This document shows, one piece after another, positions 25,580 through 33,535 of a DNA stretch of 64,000 nucleotides (within the stretch, counting starts at the first letter, position 1; each line of letters begins with the position of its first letter). The stretch comes from JAILEN01 sp036723975 (lineage in GTDB: Bacteria; Bacillota; Clostridia; Lachnospirales; Lachnospiraceae): assembly GCA_036723975.1 (NCBI GenBank), contig DAIMGJ010000004.1:83919-147918 (forward strand). The letters run 5' to 3'. Below the pieces are notes generated by a model that made no database searches, was not told the DNA's origin, and worked only from the letters and a program-made list of their open reading frames with translations. Both the position numbers and the translations under genes were made by a program.

Positions 25580-26977
25580 ATGAAAGCTTTTTTAGATGAG
25601 GATTTTCTTTTGCAAAATGATACGGCAAAAATGCTGTATCACAACTATGCTGAAAAGATGCCGATTATTGACTACCATAATCATCTTTCTGTGAAAGAGA
25701 TTTATGAGGATAACACCTACGATAGCATTGCACAGGTATGGCTGGGGGGCGACCACTATAAGTGGAGAGCCATGCGAAGCGCCGGCGTTTCCGAAAAGTA
25801 TATTACAGGAGACGGAAGGGATGAAGAGAAATTCAATGCCTGGGCAGCCACGGTGCCTCAACTTTTTGGAAATCCGCTTTATCATTGGACTGCTTTGGAG
25901 TTAAAGCGTTATTTTGGTATTGATGCTCCACTTTGCGGAGAAAATGCAAAAGAAATCTATGATAAGTGTAATGAAAAACTGAAACAAAGAGATTTTTCCG
26001 TCCGCAATCTTATCGTAAAAATGAAGGTAAACGAACTTTGTACCACGGACGATCCAGCGGATACCTTGGAATATCATAAAAAGTTAAAAGAAGAAGAGAA
26101 GCGATTTACTGTTCGTCCAACGTTTCGTCCGGAAAAGGCGATGGCCATTGGAAAGGACGGGTATAAAGAGTATTTGGACAAGCTTTCCGAGGCAGCGGAG
26201 GTTGAGATTTGTGATTTTGACAGCCTGCTTTTGGCGCTTACCAAACGACTGGATTATTTCTGCGAGGTTGGATGTCGGATTACAGACCACAGTTTAGAGG
26301 GCGGTATCTATCGTTATTCTTCAAAAGAAGAGGCAAATGCGATTTTGAAAAAACGTCTTTCAGACGGAGAACTGTCTACTGAGGAAGAAATTAAATTTAA
26401 AGGATATTTGCTGGCGACATTGGCAAAGGAGTATCATAAAAGAAATCTGGTGATGCAGTTGCACATCGGAGCGATGAGAAATAATTCTGCTCGTATGTAT
26501 GAGGCTTTGGGCGTGGACGCCGGCTTTGATTCCCAGGATGATTTTTCTTATGCTCGGGAGCTTTCTGCACTTTTAAACGAAGCGGACAAAGAAAGTGCAT
26601 TGCCAAAAACGGTTCTTTATTGCTTGAATCCGAAGGACACACAGATGTTGGCATCAATGATCGGAAATTTCCAGGATGGAAGCCATCCGGGGAAACTGCA
26701 ACTTGGACCTGCATGGTGGTTTTTGGATCATAAATCCGGTATGGAGGCACAGATGCAGGCACTTATGGAGTACGGTGTATTTGGGACATTTATTGGAATG
26801 CTGACGGATTCTCGCAGCTTTTTGTCGTTCTCTCGTCACGAGTACTTTCGCCGTATTCTTTGCAATATGATGGGTGAACGCGTTGAAGCCGGCGAGTACC
26901 CGTATGACGAAGCGTTTTTGGGAAAGATGGTTGAAAACATTTGTTATAACAATATAAAGCAGTATTTGGATGAATGA
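25580..26977 (+). CDS. uxaC: Glucuronate (uronate) isomerase
   Basis: A 465-residue UxaC that isomerises D-glucuronate to D-fructuronate and D-galacturonate to D-tagaturonate. Signatures: the metal-binding start region PIIDYHNHLS, ITDHSLEGG, MQLHIGAMRNNS and LGPAWWFLDHKSGMEAQM. It starts 3 bases after the SDR stop. Its last five codons (QYLDE) and stop lie within the left arm of repeat A2; the same string recurs in repeat A3 at 39650-39670. Confidence 0.95.
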   Translation: MKAFLDEDFLLQNDTAKMLYHNYAEKMPIIDYHNHLSVKEIYEDNTYDSIAQVWLGGDHYKWRAMRSAGVSEKYITGDGRDEEKFNAWAATVPQLFGNPLYHWTALELKRYFGIDAPLCGENAKEIYDKCNEKLKQRDFSVRNLIVKMKVNELCTTDDPADTLEYHKKLKEEEKRFTVRPTFRPEKAMAIGKDGYKEYLDKLSEAAEVEICDFDSLLLALTKRLDYFCEVGCRITDHSLEGGIYRYSSKEEANAILKKRLSDGELSTEEEIKFKGYLLATLAKEYHKRNLVMQLHIGAMRNNSARMYEALGVDAGFDSQDDFSYARELSALLNEADKESALPKTVLYCLNPKDTQMLASMIGNFQDGSHPGKLQLGPAWWFLDHKSGMEAQMQALMEYGVFGTFIGMLTDSRSFLSFSRHEYFRRILCNMMGERVEAGEYPYDEAFLGKMVENICYNNIKQYLDE

Positions 26978-27130
26978 GATATTTCCGAATAGTCACCGCG
27001 GAGCATTCCGAATACACTGTGTATGTCTGTTGTCCTGCACCGTTTACGAGTGCAGGACATTACAGACATTCACCGGGATGAGGTAGAGCGGAGACGGTGC
27101 CGAGGAAATATCTGCATTCAGTCCAAATAC
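26962..27130 (+). repeat. Family A long-hairpin repeat, copy A2
   Basis: Outer arms: GTATTTGGA (26962-26970) with TCCAAATAC (27122-27130), TGAATG with CATTCA, and GATATTTCC (26978-26986) with GGAAATATC (27104-27112). The tip pairs TGTCTGT (27024-27030) with ACAGACA (27062-27068) and TGTCCTGCAC with GTGCAGGACA. It has the same orientation as A1. The left arm overlaps the end of uxaC, and the element fills the gap between uxaC and kdgA, so every transcript running from uxaC to kdgA would carry the hairpin. Confidence 0.8.
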
Positions 27131-27158
27131 GGTTAGTTATTATTTATAAGGAGAAATC

Positions 27159-27794
27159 ATGGACATATTTGATAAACTTGGAGTAATCGGCATTGTGCCG
27201 GTTATTGCGCTGGATGACGCGAAGGACGCTATCCCTTTAGGAGAGGCACTGCAAAGAGGTGGTTTGCCGTGTGCGGAGATTACCTTTCGAACGGCAGCAG
27301 CGGAGGAAGCAATTCGATTGATGACAAAGGCCTTTCCTGATATGATGATAGGAGCCGGAACCGTTCTTACTACAGAACAGGTGGATCGAGCAGTGGCTGC
27401 AGGAGCACAGTTTATTGTTGCTCCGGGATGTAATCCAAGAATTGTGCGTTATTGCGTAGAGAGAAATATTCCGATGGCGCCGGGAGTTGCAACCGCTTCT
27501 GAGATTGAACAGGCGTTGGAATGCGGCGTAAAGAAGATGAAGTTTTTCCCTGCAGAAGCAAACGGGGGTCTTCCCATGATAAAGGCGCTGGCAGCTCCTT
27601 ACGTGGGTGTGACCTTTATGCCAACCGGCGGATTAAATAAGGATAACGTAAAAGAGTATTTAAGTTACGATCGCATTTTTGCCTGCGGAGGAACTTGGAT
27701 GGTGAAAAAGAATTTGATTTCCGAAGGCAGATTTGATGAGATAGAACAGATGGCAAAGGAAGCCGCTGAAATTGTAAAACAAATAAGAGGATAA
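27159..27794 (+). CDS. kdgA: 2-keto-3-deoxy-6-phosphogluconate aldolase
   Basis: A 211-residue class I aldolase (Eda) that splits KDPG into pyruvate and glyceraldehyde-3-phosphate. Signatures: AEITFRT with the catalytic glutamate, GAGTVLT, VAPGCNP, and KKMKFFPAEANGG, which contains the Schiff-base lysine, then MPTGG. It is the last step of the hexuronate route encoded here. A GGAG site precedes the ATG and kdgK follows after 3 bases. Confidence 0.95.
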   Translation: MDIFDKLGVIGIVPVIALDDAKDAIPLGEALQRGGLPCAEITFRTAAAEEAIRLMTKAFPDMMIGAGTVLTTEQVDRAVAAGAQFIVAPGCNPRIVRYCVERNIPMAPGVATASEIEQALECGVKKMKFFPAEANGGLPMIKALAAPYVGVTFMPTGGLNKDNVKEYLSYDRIFACGGTWMVKKNLISEGRFDEIEQMAKEAAEIVKQIRG

Positions 27795-27797
27795 ACC

Positions 27798-28895
27798 ATG
27801 GATTTGAAGTTAAAGGACAAAAAAGACTGTAAATATGATGCCGTATCTTTGGGCGAAGTAATGCTTCGTTTGGATCCGGGGGAAGGACGTATTAAAACAG
27901 CCCGTTCCTTTCAGGTATGGGAAGGTGGCGGAGAATACAATGTAATCCGTGGCTTGAAACGTTGCTTTGGAATGAACACCGCTGTGTTAACTGCGTTTGC
28001 AGACAATGAGGTTGGAAAACTGATGGAGGATTTGATTCTTCAGGGTGGCGTGGATACGTCTTTGATTTACTGGAAAAAGACGGACGGAATCGGCAGAGTA
28101 TGCAGAAACGGCTTGAACTTTACGGAGAGAGGTTTTGGTATTCGTGGTGCAAAGGGTTGTTCCGATCGCGCGAATACAGCGATTTCTCAGGCTACCCCAA
28201 AGGACTTTGACTTTGATTATATTTTTGGAGAATTGGGGGTTCGCTGGTTGCATACCGGAGGTATTTATGCGGCGTTGTCCGAGCAGTCAAGCGAAACAGT
28301 GATAGAAGCCATTAAGACGGCAAAGAAGTATGGAACGGTTGTTTCTTACGATTTAAACTATCGTCCTTCCATGTGGTCAGCTATCGGCGGCCAGGCAAAA
28401 GCACAGGAAGTTAATAAAGAAATTGCCAAGTATGTGGATGTGATGATAGGAAATGAGGAAGATTTCACAGCATGCCTGGGATTCGAGATTGAAGGAAATG
28501 ATGAAGGCTTAAAGGAGTTAAACATTGACGGTTATAAGAAGATGATCGGCGAGGCCGCAAAGGTTTATCCGAATTTTAAAGCCGTTGCCACTACTCTTCG
28601 TACCGTAAAAACCGCTACGGTAAACGACTGGTCCGCACTTTGCTGGGCTGACGGAGAAATCTACAAGGGCATGGAGTTTGAAAACCTTGAAATTTTAGAT
28701 CGTGTTGGCGGTGGTGATTCTTTTGCGTCCGGATTTGTTTACGGTCTTATGACAACCGGGGATGCAAAGGAAGCACTGAATTACGGAATTTGCCACGGCG
28801 CCCTTGCAATGACCACACCGGGAGATACTACTATGGCATCCTGTGATGAGGTGGAATCCCTTATGGGTGGAAAAGGAGCAAGAGTGCAGCGATAA
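27798..28895 (+). CDS. kdgK: 2-keto-3-deoxygluconate kinase (PfkB family)
   Basis: A 365-residue ribokinase-family sugar kinase. The N-terminal region shows GEVMLRLDPGEGRI and VWEGGGEYNV, the substrate-binding start of KDG kinases, and the C-terminal PfkB signature reads DRVGGGDSFASGFVYG with the catalytic aspartate. It is somewhat longer than the common 310-340 residues. Placed beside kdgA, it should phosphorylate KDG to KDPG. Confidence 0.9.
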   Translation: MDLKLKDKKDCKYDAVSLGEVMLRLDPGEGRIKTARSFQVWEGGGEYNVIRGLKRCFGMNTAVLTAFADNEVGKLMEDLILQGGVDTSLIYWKKTDGIGRVCRNGLNFTERGFGIRGAKGCSDRANTAISQATPKDFDFDYIFGELGVRWLHTGGIYAALSEQSSETVIEAIKTAKKYGTVVSYDLNYRPSMWSAIGGQAKAQEVNKEIAKYVDVMIGNEEDFTACLGFEIEGNDEGLKELNIDGYKKMIGEAAKVYPNFKAVATTLRTVKTATVNDWSALCWADGEIYKGMEFENLEILDRVGGGDSFASGFVYGLMTTGDAKEALNYGICHGALAMTTPGDTTMASCDEVESLMGGKGARVQR

Positions 28896-28952
28896 TTTAT
28901 GCACCGGTTTGACATCAAAAGTCGGACAAAGCACTGGAAATGTGAAAAACAG

Positions 28953-28990
28953 GATAAAAAAAGTCCACCTCTTATGAGATGGACTTTTCA
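28953..28990. terminator. Bidirectional terminator between kdgK and the small zinc protein
   Basis: The arms AAAAGTCCACCTC and GAGATGGACTTTT pair with one mismatch around TTATG. On the minus strand the stem is followed by a run of seven T; on the plus strand only by TTTTCAT. It therefore serves mainly the leftward gene. Confidence 0.8.
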
Positions 28991-28994
28991 TATG

Positions 28995-29195
28995 TTAAGA
29001 ATTATTTTGCGCCTGTGCATGAACGTAATTGGCATATGCAACACGCTGCGGATCCCAACCATGCAGATAGCAGGTATTGGAGCAAAAGATGGGGCGAGTG
29101 ATATCCGCTGCCAGCATTTCATCATATTCGTATTGAGCCAGTGTAAATTCCCGTCCACAGGACTGACAATGTAATGTAATTTCCGGATGTACCAT
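28995..29195 (-). CDS. Small zinc-finger-like protein
   Basis: A 66-residue protein starting MVHPEITLHCQSCGREFTLAQ. It has two cysteine pairs, CQSC near residues 10-13 and CSNTC near 38-42, the usual spacing of a small treble-clef or zinc-ribbon unit. A GGGGG site lies about 9 bases before the ATG, an extended -10 promoter lies upstream and a good terminator downstream, so it is a real single-gene unit. A nucleic-acid-binding or adaptor role is possible but unproven. Confidence 0.72.
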   Translation of the reverse strand: MVHPEITLHCQSCGREFTLAQYEYDEMLAADITRPIFCSNTCYLHGWDPQRVAYANYVHAQAQNNS

Positions 29196-29227
29196 GACAG
29201 CATTCCCCCTTTTTGTTTCTTAAAGAA

Positions 29228-29236
29228 AGTATATCA
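29228..29236 (-). promoter_or_regulatory. Extended -10 promoter of the small zinc protein
   Basis: The minus strand reads TGTGATATACT, giving TG-A-TATACT, about 35 bases before the start. It resembles the parA and mnmE promoters (GTGATATAAT). Confidence 0.45.
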
Positions 29237-29315
29237 CAATCGAATAAAATGTGCTAATATATTATGGCGTGTATGTAAATGACGTGAATTATTATGATAA
29301 TGATAGGAGAAACCA

Positions 29316-30536
29316 ATGACTATTTATGACGAATTAGTAGCCAGAGGCTTGATTGCCCAGGTCACGGATGAAGATGAAATAAAAAGACTGATTAACGAGG
29401 GCAAGGCTACTTTTTATATCGGCTTTGATTGTACAGCAGACAGTCTTACTGCAGGTCATTTCATGGCTCTTACATTGATGAAGAGATTACAGATGGCCGG
29501 AAATAAGCCAATCGCCCTCATCGGTGGCGGGACAACCATGATTGGTGATCCTTCCGGACGTACCGATATGAGAAAGATGCTTACAAGAGAAGACATCAAC
29601 CACAATGCAGAATGCTTTAAGCGCCAGATGGAGAGATTTATTGATTTCTCAGATGGAAAAGCGCTTATGGTAAATAACGCAGACTGGCTTTTGGATTTAA
29701 ATTACGTAGATCTTCTTCGTGAAGTCGGTGCGTGTTTTTCCGTAAACAACATGCTTCGTGCAGAATGCTACAAGCAGCGTATGGAAAAGGGTCTTTCTTT
29801 TTTAGAGTTCAACTACATGATTATGCAGTCTTATGACTTTTATTACATGTTCCAGCATTATGATTGCAACCTTGAATTCGGTGGTGATGACCAGTGGTCC
29901 AACATGCTTGGCGGTACGGAGCTTATCCGTCGTAAACTTGGCAAGGATGCGCATGCAATGACCATTACACTTCTTACGGATTCCCAGGGCAAGAAGATGG
30001 GTAAAACAGCCGGCAATGCGGTTTGGTTGGATGCCAATAAGACGACTCCTTATGAGTTTTATCAGTACTGGAGAAACGTGGATGATGCGGATGTTCTAAA
30101 GTGTATCCGTATGCTTACCTTCCTTCCGATTGAAGAAATTCAGAAAATGGATGCTTGGGAAGGCGCACAGTTAAACGAAGCAAAAGATATTTTGGCATAT
30201 GAACTTACGCAGATGGTTCATGGTACAGAAGAGGCGGATAAAGCCCGTGAGGCATCCAAAGCTCTTTTCTCCGGTGAGGGAAGTTTGGAAAACATGCCAA
30301 AGGTTAAACTCTCCGAAGACAAGTTTAACGGAGATGAGATTGATATCCTCGGACTTTTAGTGGCTTCCGAACTTGCCACCAGCCGTAATGAAGCTCGCCG
30401 CGCTGTACAGCAGGGTGGTGTATCCGTAAACGGCGATAAGGTTACGGATGAAAAGGTTACATTTAAAAAATCTGATTTTGCAGAGGACTTCGTGTTAAAG
30501 AAGGGTAAGAAAAAGTTCTGCAAGGTAGAGTTGTAG
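29316..30536 (+). CDS. tyrS: Tyrosyl-tRNA synthetase
   Basis: A 406-residue class I synthetase. The first signature appears as AGHFMAL in place of HIGH, the tyrosine pocket includes GFDCTADSL and MIMQSYDFYYMFQHY, and the second signature is KKMGKTAGNAVWLD (KMSKS-like). The C-terminal S4 RNA-binding domain (NEARRAVQQGGVSVNGDKV) is intact. A GGAG site precedes the ATG. There is no T-box leader in the 120 bases upstream. Confidence 0.96.
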   Translation: MTIYDELVARGLIAQVTDEDEIKRLINEGKATFYIGFDCTADSLTAGHFMALTLMKRLQMAGNKPIALIGGGTTMIGDPSGRTDMRKMLTREDINHNAECFKRQMERFIDFSDGKALMVNNADWLLDLNYVDLLREVGACFSVNNMLRAECYKQRMEKGLSFLEFNYMIMQSYDFYYMFQHYDCNLEFGGDDQWSNMLGGTELIRRKLGKDAHAMTITLLTDSQGKKMGKTAGNAVWLDANKTTPYEFYQYWRNVDDADVLKCIRMLTFLPIEEIQKMDAWEGAQLNEAKDILAYELTQMVHGTEEADKAREASKALFSGEGSLENMPKVKLSEDKFNGDEIDILGLLVASELATSRNEARRAVQQGGVSVNGDKVTDEKVTFKKSDFAEDFVLKKGKKKFCKVEL

Positions 30537-30546
30537 GAGACAGCTA

Positions 30547-31140
30547 ATGGAAGCAATGAGTGGAGTTACGTTTTATTTTGATTGGGAAGTTTCTTTACTA
30601 AACTGGTTTCAAAACCTTCATACCCCTACAGGCGATAGGTTCTGGAGTATCATGACACTTTTTGGTGCCAAGGGGTTATTTTGGGCAGTACTATCACTGG
30701 TGATTCTTTTAACCGTAAAAGACAAACGTGTGGGCTGGACGTTGGTTGGCGCGTTGGTTATAGATGTTTTGATCTGTAATGTGATTCTAAAGAATGTGGT
30801 TCAGAGAAATCGTCCGTTTTGGATTTTCCCGGACGTACCATTGGTGGACGGAGTTGCGGTACCGGATGATTATTCATTCCCTTCCGGACATACCGCTGCA
30901 TCCTTTGCAGTTGCAAGTGCTATCTTTTCCAAAAACAAGAAATGGGGTGTTCCCGCACTTGTGTTGGCAGCGCTTATCGGAATTTCCAGAATATACTTGT
31001 TTGTACATTTTCCTACGGACGTAATTGCAGGCGTATTTATTGGAATTATCGCAGCAATTTGCTCTTTCTATATTGTGAATGCATTTTATAAAGGCAAAGA
31101 TTTAAAAAAATATATGCCCATTTTTGGACAGCCTTTTTAA
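30547..31140 (+). CDS. PAP2-family membrane phosphatase
   Basis: A 197-residue integral membrane protein with about five helices. The three lipid-phosphatase signatures are visible: KNVVQRNRPF, PSGHTAASFA with the first catalytic histidine, and SRIYLFVHFPTDVIAG with the second. Such enzymes dephosphorylate undecaprenyl pyrophosphate or phosphatidylglycerol phosphate; which one cannot be told. It starts 10 bases after tyrS, so the two are likely co-transcribed. Confidence 0.88.
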   Translation: MEAMSGVTFYFDWEVSLLNWFQNLHTPTGDRFWSIMTLFGAKGLFWAVLSLVILLTVKDKRVGWTLVGALVIDVLICNVILKNVVQRNRPFWIFPDVPLVDGVAVPDDYSFPSGHTAASFAVASAIFSKNKKWGVPALVLAALIGISRIYLFVHFPTDVIAGVFIGIIAAICSFYIVNAFYKGKDLKKYMPIFGQPF

Positions 31141-31159
31141 GGGAAAAGGAGAAAAAAAC

Positions 31160-31324
31160 ATGGACGAAAAAGAAACGTTAAAAGACAAAATCAAAAATCT
31201 TTTTGATGGAGACGATACCAATTCAAACAACGTATTGGATCGTATTTCTCACCAAATGACATCTCCGTCAGTGGACGAAAAAATAGATGGGGTTTTAAAT
31301 GAAAACAAGGGGGAAGATAAGTAA
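31160..31324 (+). CDS. Small acidic hypothetical protein
   Basis: A 54-residue, hydrophilic protein starting MDEKETLKDKIKNLF. The start was chosen because AAAAGGAG lies just before it; the frame is open 36 bases further up. No domain was recognised. Its stop codon overlaps the start of the next gene (TAATG), a sign of coupling. Confidence 0.6.
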   Translation: MDEKETLKDKIKNLFDGDDTNSNNVLDRISHQMTSPSVDEKIDGVLNENKGEDK

Positions 31325-31593
31325 TGACAAATCAGGAGCTTTTCAGAATCGTAAGCGAAGAAAATGTAATTTCAAAAGAAGTAATTGATATTCTTTTGGA
31401 GTTGGACTCTACTGCATCTGTTACCACACAGGCAAGCTTAGAGGAATTATTAAGCGCGCTTTACAACAGATTGGATGAAGAGGATATCAGCATTGATGAT
31501 ATCGGTGATCATGTTACCAAAGAAGAATTTAAGGCGTGGGTAGATGATAACTTTGATGATTACAGCGCAAAGCTATTTGATGAAGAAGCATAA
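31324..31593 (+). CDS. Small acidic hypothetical protein
   Basis: An 89-residue, strongly acidic, helical protein (for example LDEEDISIDDIGDHVTKEEF, ending DDNFDDYSAKLFDEEA). It has no membrane helix and no cysteine. It is coupled to the preceding gene by a TAATG overlap and is last before the manganese riboswitch. The D-rich segments slightly resemble EF-hand-like loops, but no canonical 12-residue loop is seen. The family is not recognised. Confidence 0.65.
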   Translation: MTNQELFRIVSEENVISKEVIDILLELDSTASVTTQASLEELLSALYNRLDEEDISIDDIGDHVTKEEFKAWVDDNFDDYSAKLFDEEA

Positions 31594-31598
31594 TTTTC

Positions 31599-31627
31599 TT
31601 GACGTATAAATAATATTTTTGTATAGT
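31599..31627 (+). promoter_or_regulatory. Promoter of the mntP riboswitch transcript
   Basis: TTGACG (31599-31604), 17 bases and TATAGT (31622-31627) lie about 25 bases before the riboswitch. Confidence 0.8.
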
Positions 31628-31654
31628 AACAAATGATTTAAAAATTCCTTAACT

Positions 31655-31744
31655 ATATGAGGGAGTAGTTCGCGCGGGATGCGTGATTTGTCAACAATCT
31701 CGATAGCTTAGCTATCTGGCAAAGATTAAAGAACGAGACTCATG
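31655..31744 (+). ncRNA. yybP-ykoY manganese riboswitch
   Basis: The aptamer shows the closing helix ATGAG with CTCAT, the conserved AGGGAGTAG segment, GTCAACAATCTCGATAGC, CTATCTGGCAAAG, and the 3' AACGAGACTCAT. These are the hallmarks of the Mn2+-sensing yybP-ykoY class. It directly precedes mntP, whose product exports manganese, and overlaps a terminator stem, so Mn2+ binding should permit mntP transcription. Confidence 0.88.
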
Positions 31745-31773
31745 TACGGCTTTTTGTCGTGCATGAGTCTTTT
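31737..31773 (+). terminator. Expression-platform terminator of the manganese riboswitch
   Basis: GACTCATGTACG (31737-31748) pairs with CGTGCATGAGTC (31758-31769), followed by TTTT. Its 5' arm includes the CTCAT that closes the aptamer, so aptamer helix and terminator exclude each other. Confidence 0.85.
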
Positions 31774-31802
31774 ACTATATTTGAAAATAAGAGAGGTTTT
31801 GC

Positions 31803-32381
31803 ATGAGTTTTTGGGAAATCCTTTTGCTGGGCGTTGGCCTGGCGATGGATGCGTTTGCGGTGTCGATATGCAAGGGACTTGGGATGAGTAAAGTCAACGG
31901 AAAACAATGTCTGGTGATAGGAGTGTTTTTTGGTGGGTTTCAGGCATTGATGCCGCTTCTTGGCTGGTTTTTAGGAAGTGCCTTTGCTGAAAAAATAAAG
32001 GCCATTGATCATTGGATTGCTTTTATTCTTTTGGGCTATATCGGAATAAAGATGATATCCGATGCGATCAAAGAATGGAAGGAAGAAACAAAGGTAGATG
32101 AGATGGATATGCCTTTGGATTTGAAAGAAATGTTTATGCTTGCCATAGCCACCAGTATTGATGCATTGGCAGTCGGCATTACATTTTCTTTTTTGAAAGT
32201 GGCGATTGCATGGGCATGTATCACTATCGGAGTTGTAACATTTATCATTTCCTGCGGTGGCGTGTATGTGGGAAACATTTTTGGAGAACGATACAAAGCA
32301 AAAGCCCAGATTATCGGTGGTGTGATTTTGGTTGTATTAGGAATTCGAATTTTATTAAGTCATTTATTCGGTATGGCGTAA
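31803..32381 (+). CDS. mntP: Manganese efflux pump MntP
   Basis: A 192-residue, six-helix membrane protein that exports Mn2+. The two MntP half-repeats are clear: GLAMDAFAVSICKGLGM near the start and ATSIDALAVGITFSFLK near residue 120, each with the conserved acidic residue. The length is standard. It is controlled by the riboswitch directly upstream and followed after 10 bases by a cation antiporter gene. Confidence 0.95.
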   Translation: MSFWEILLLGVGLAMDAFAVSICKGLGMSKVNGKQCLVIGVFFGGFQALMPLLGWFLGSAFAEKIKAIDHWIAFILLGYIGIKMISDAIKEWKEETKVDEMDMPLDLKEMFMLAIATSIDALAVGITFSFLKVAIAWACITIGVVTFIISCGGVYVGNIFGERYKAKAQIIGGVILVVLGIRILLSHLFGMA

Positions 32382-32391
32382 AGGAGGAGAA

Positions 32392-33363
32392 ATGGAAGCT
32401 TTAAAAGTGATTGTTTTGTTGTTGGTAGGATTTGTGCTCTTGTTAAAGGGAGCAGATTTTTTTGTGGAAGGTTCTTCTTCTGTGGCAAAAGCATTGAAAG
32501 TTCCGAGCATTATCATTGGACTTACCATTGTTGCTATGGGAACAAGTTTACCGGAGCTTGCGGTTTCCGTTACCGCATCTATGACAAACAACAACGCGCT
32601 TGCAGTTAGTAATGTGGTGGGATCAAACCTTTTTAACTTGATGGTGGTTTTGGGCGCATCCGCATTTATGAACCCAATCATTGTTGGGAAAGACACCATT
32701 AAAAGGGATTATCCGTTTTCTGTTGCCTGCGCAATTTTGCTTATGATTTTGGGAATCATCGGAATGGAACTCGGAACCATCGACGGCGTGATCCTGCTTG
32801 TGATTTTCATTGCATTTATTATGTATCAGGTAATATCTGCATTAAAGGCCAGAAAAGCAAATGACTTCGAAAATGAGGTATTGGATGAAGTGGAAGAGAT
32901 CAAAGAAATCCCGATGTGGTTGTCTTTGATTTATATCGTTGGCGGCGCTGTTGCAATCAAATTCGGAGGAGACTTTGTTGTAAATTCCGCAGTTGCCATT
33001 GCCACCGCAGCAGGTTTATCTCAGACCTTAATTGGGCTTACCATTGTAGCCTGCGGAACTTCCCTTCCGGAGTTGGCAACCTCCATGGTAGCTGCGAAAA
33101 AGGGCGAGCTTGATATGGCAGTTGGAAATGTTGTCGGTTCAAACGTATTTAATATTCTTATGATTTTGGGTTTGGCATCTACACTGTCTCCCATTGCTTT
33201 TCTACAGGAGAACGTGATTGATATTGCTATTTTACTGGCGTTTTCTTTATTAACCTGGCTTTTATGCTGGACAAAGGGAAAACTGGATAAAAAAGAGGGC
33301 ATTTTGATGCTTTTGCTGTATATTGCATATCTGGTTTATATCTGCTATCGTGCAATGGCATAA
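32392..33363 (+). CDS. Calcium/cation antiporter (CaCA family, YrbG-like)
   Basis: A 323-residue membrane protein with about ten helices and the two inverted alpha-repeats of the Ca2+/cation exchangers: GLTIVAMGTSLPELAVSV with NVVGSNLFNLMVVLG, and GLTIVACGTSLPELATSM with NVVGSNVFNILMILG. An acidic cytoplasmic loop lies between the halves. Its place directly after mntP, under the manganese riboswitch, raises the possibility that it moves Mn2+ as well as Ca2+; that is inference. Confidence 0.9.
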   Translation: MEALKVIVLLLVGFVLLLKGADFFVEGSSSVAKALKVPSIIIGLTIVAMGTSLPELAVSVTASMTNNNALAVSNVVGSNLFNLMVVLGASAFMNPIIVGKDTIKRDYPFSVACAILLMILGIIGMELGTIDGVILLVIFIAFIMYQVISALKARKANDFENEVLDEVEEIKEIPMWLSLIYIVGGAVAIKFGGDFVVNSAVAIATAAGLSQTLIGLTIVACGTSLPELATSMVAAKKGELDMAVGNVVGSNVFNILMILGLASTLSPIAFLQENVIDIAILLAFSLLTWLLCWTKGKLDKKEGILMLLLYIAYLVYICYRAMA

Positions 33364-33376
33364 GGACAAAAAAATA

Positions 33377-33408
33377 AAAAAACCGGCAGGTTTTCCTGCC
33401 GGTTTTTT
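33377..33408. terminator. Terminator after the mntP operon
   Basis: AAAACCGGCAGG and CCTGCCGGTTTT pair perfectly around TTTT, with T-runs on both strands. Confidence 0.93.
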
Positions 33409-33535
33409 GCTGCAGTGACATAATCTTTTAGCGTTTTTTATTACATTGACCCCGTATTTATTCATGTTTTATAATAAAAAAAAGATGCTTCAGACTATTT
33501 TTATATAGGAAGAGTTTTTTGGGGGAGGGACGAAT

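Noticed and set aside
29204..29315. T-box leader before tyrS
   Set aside because: Only about 110 bases lie upstream, with no T-box motif, specifier hairpin or terminator-antiterminator pair.
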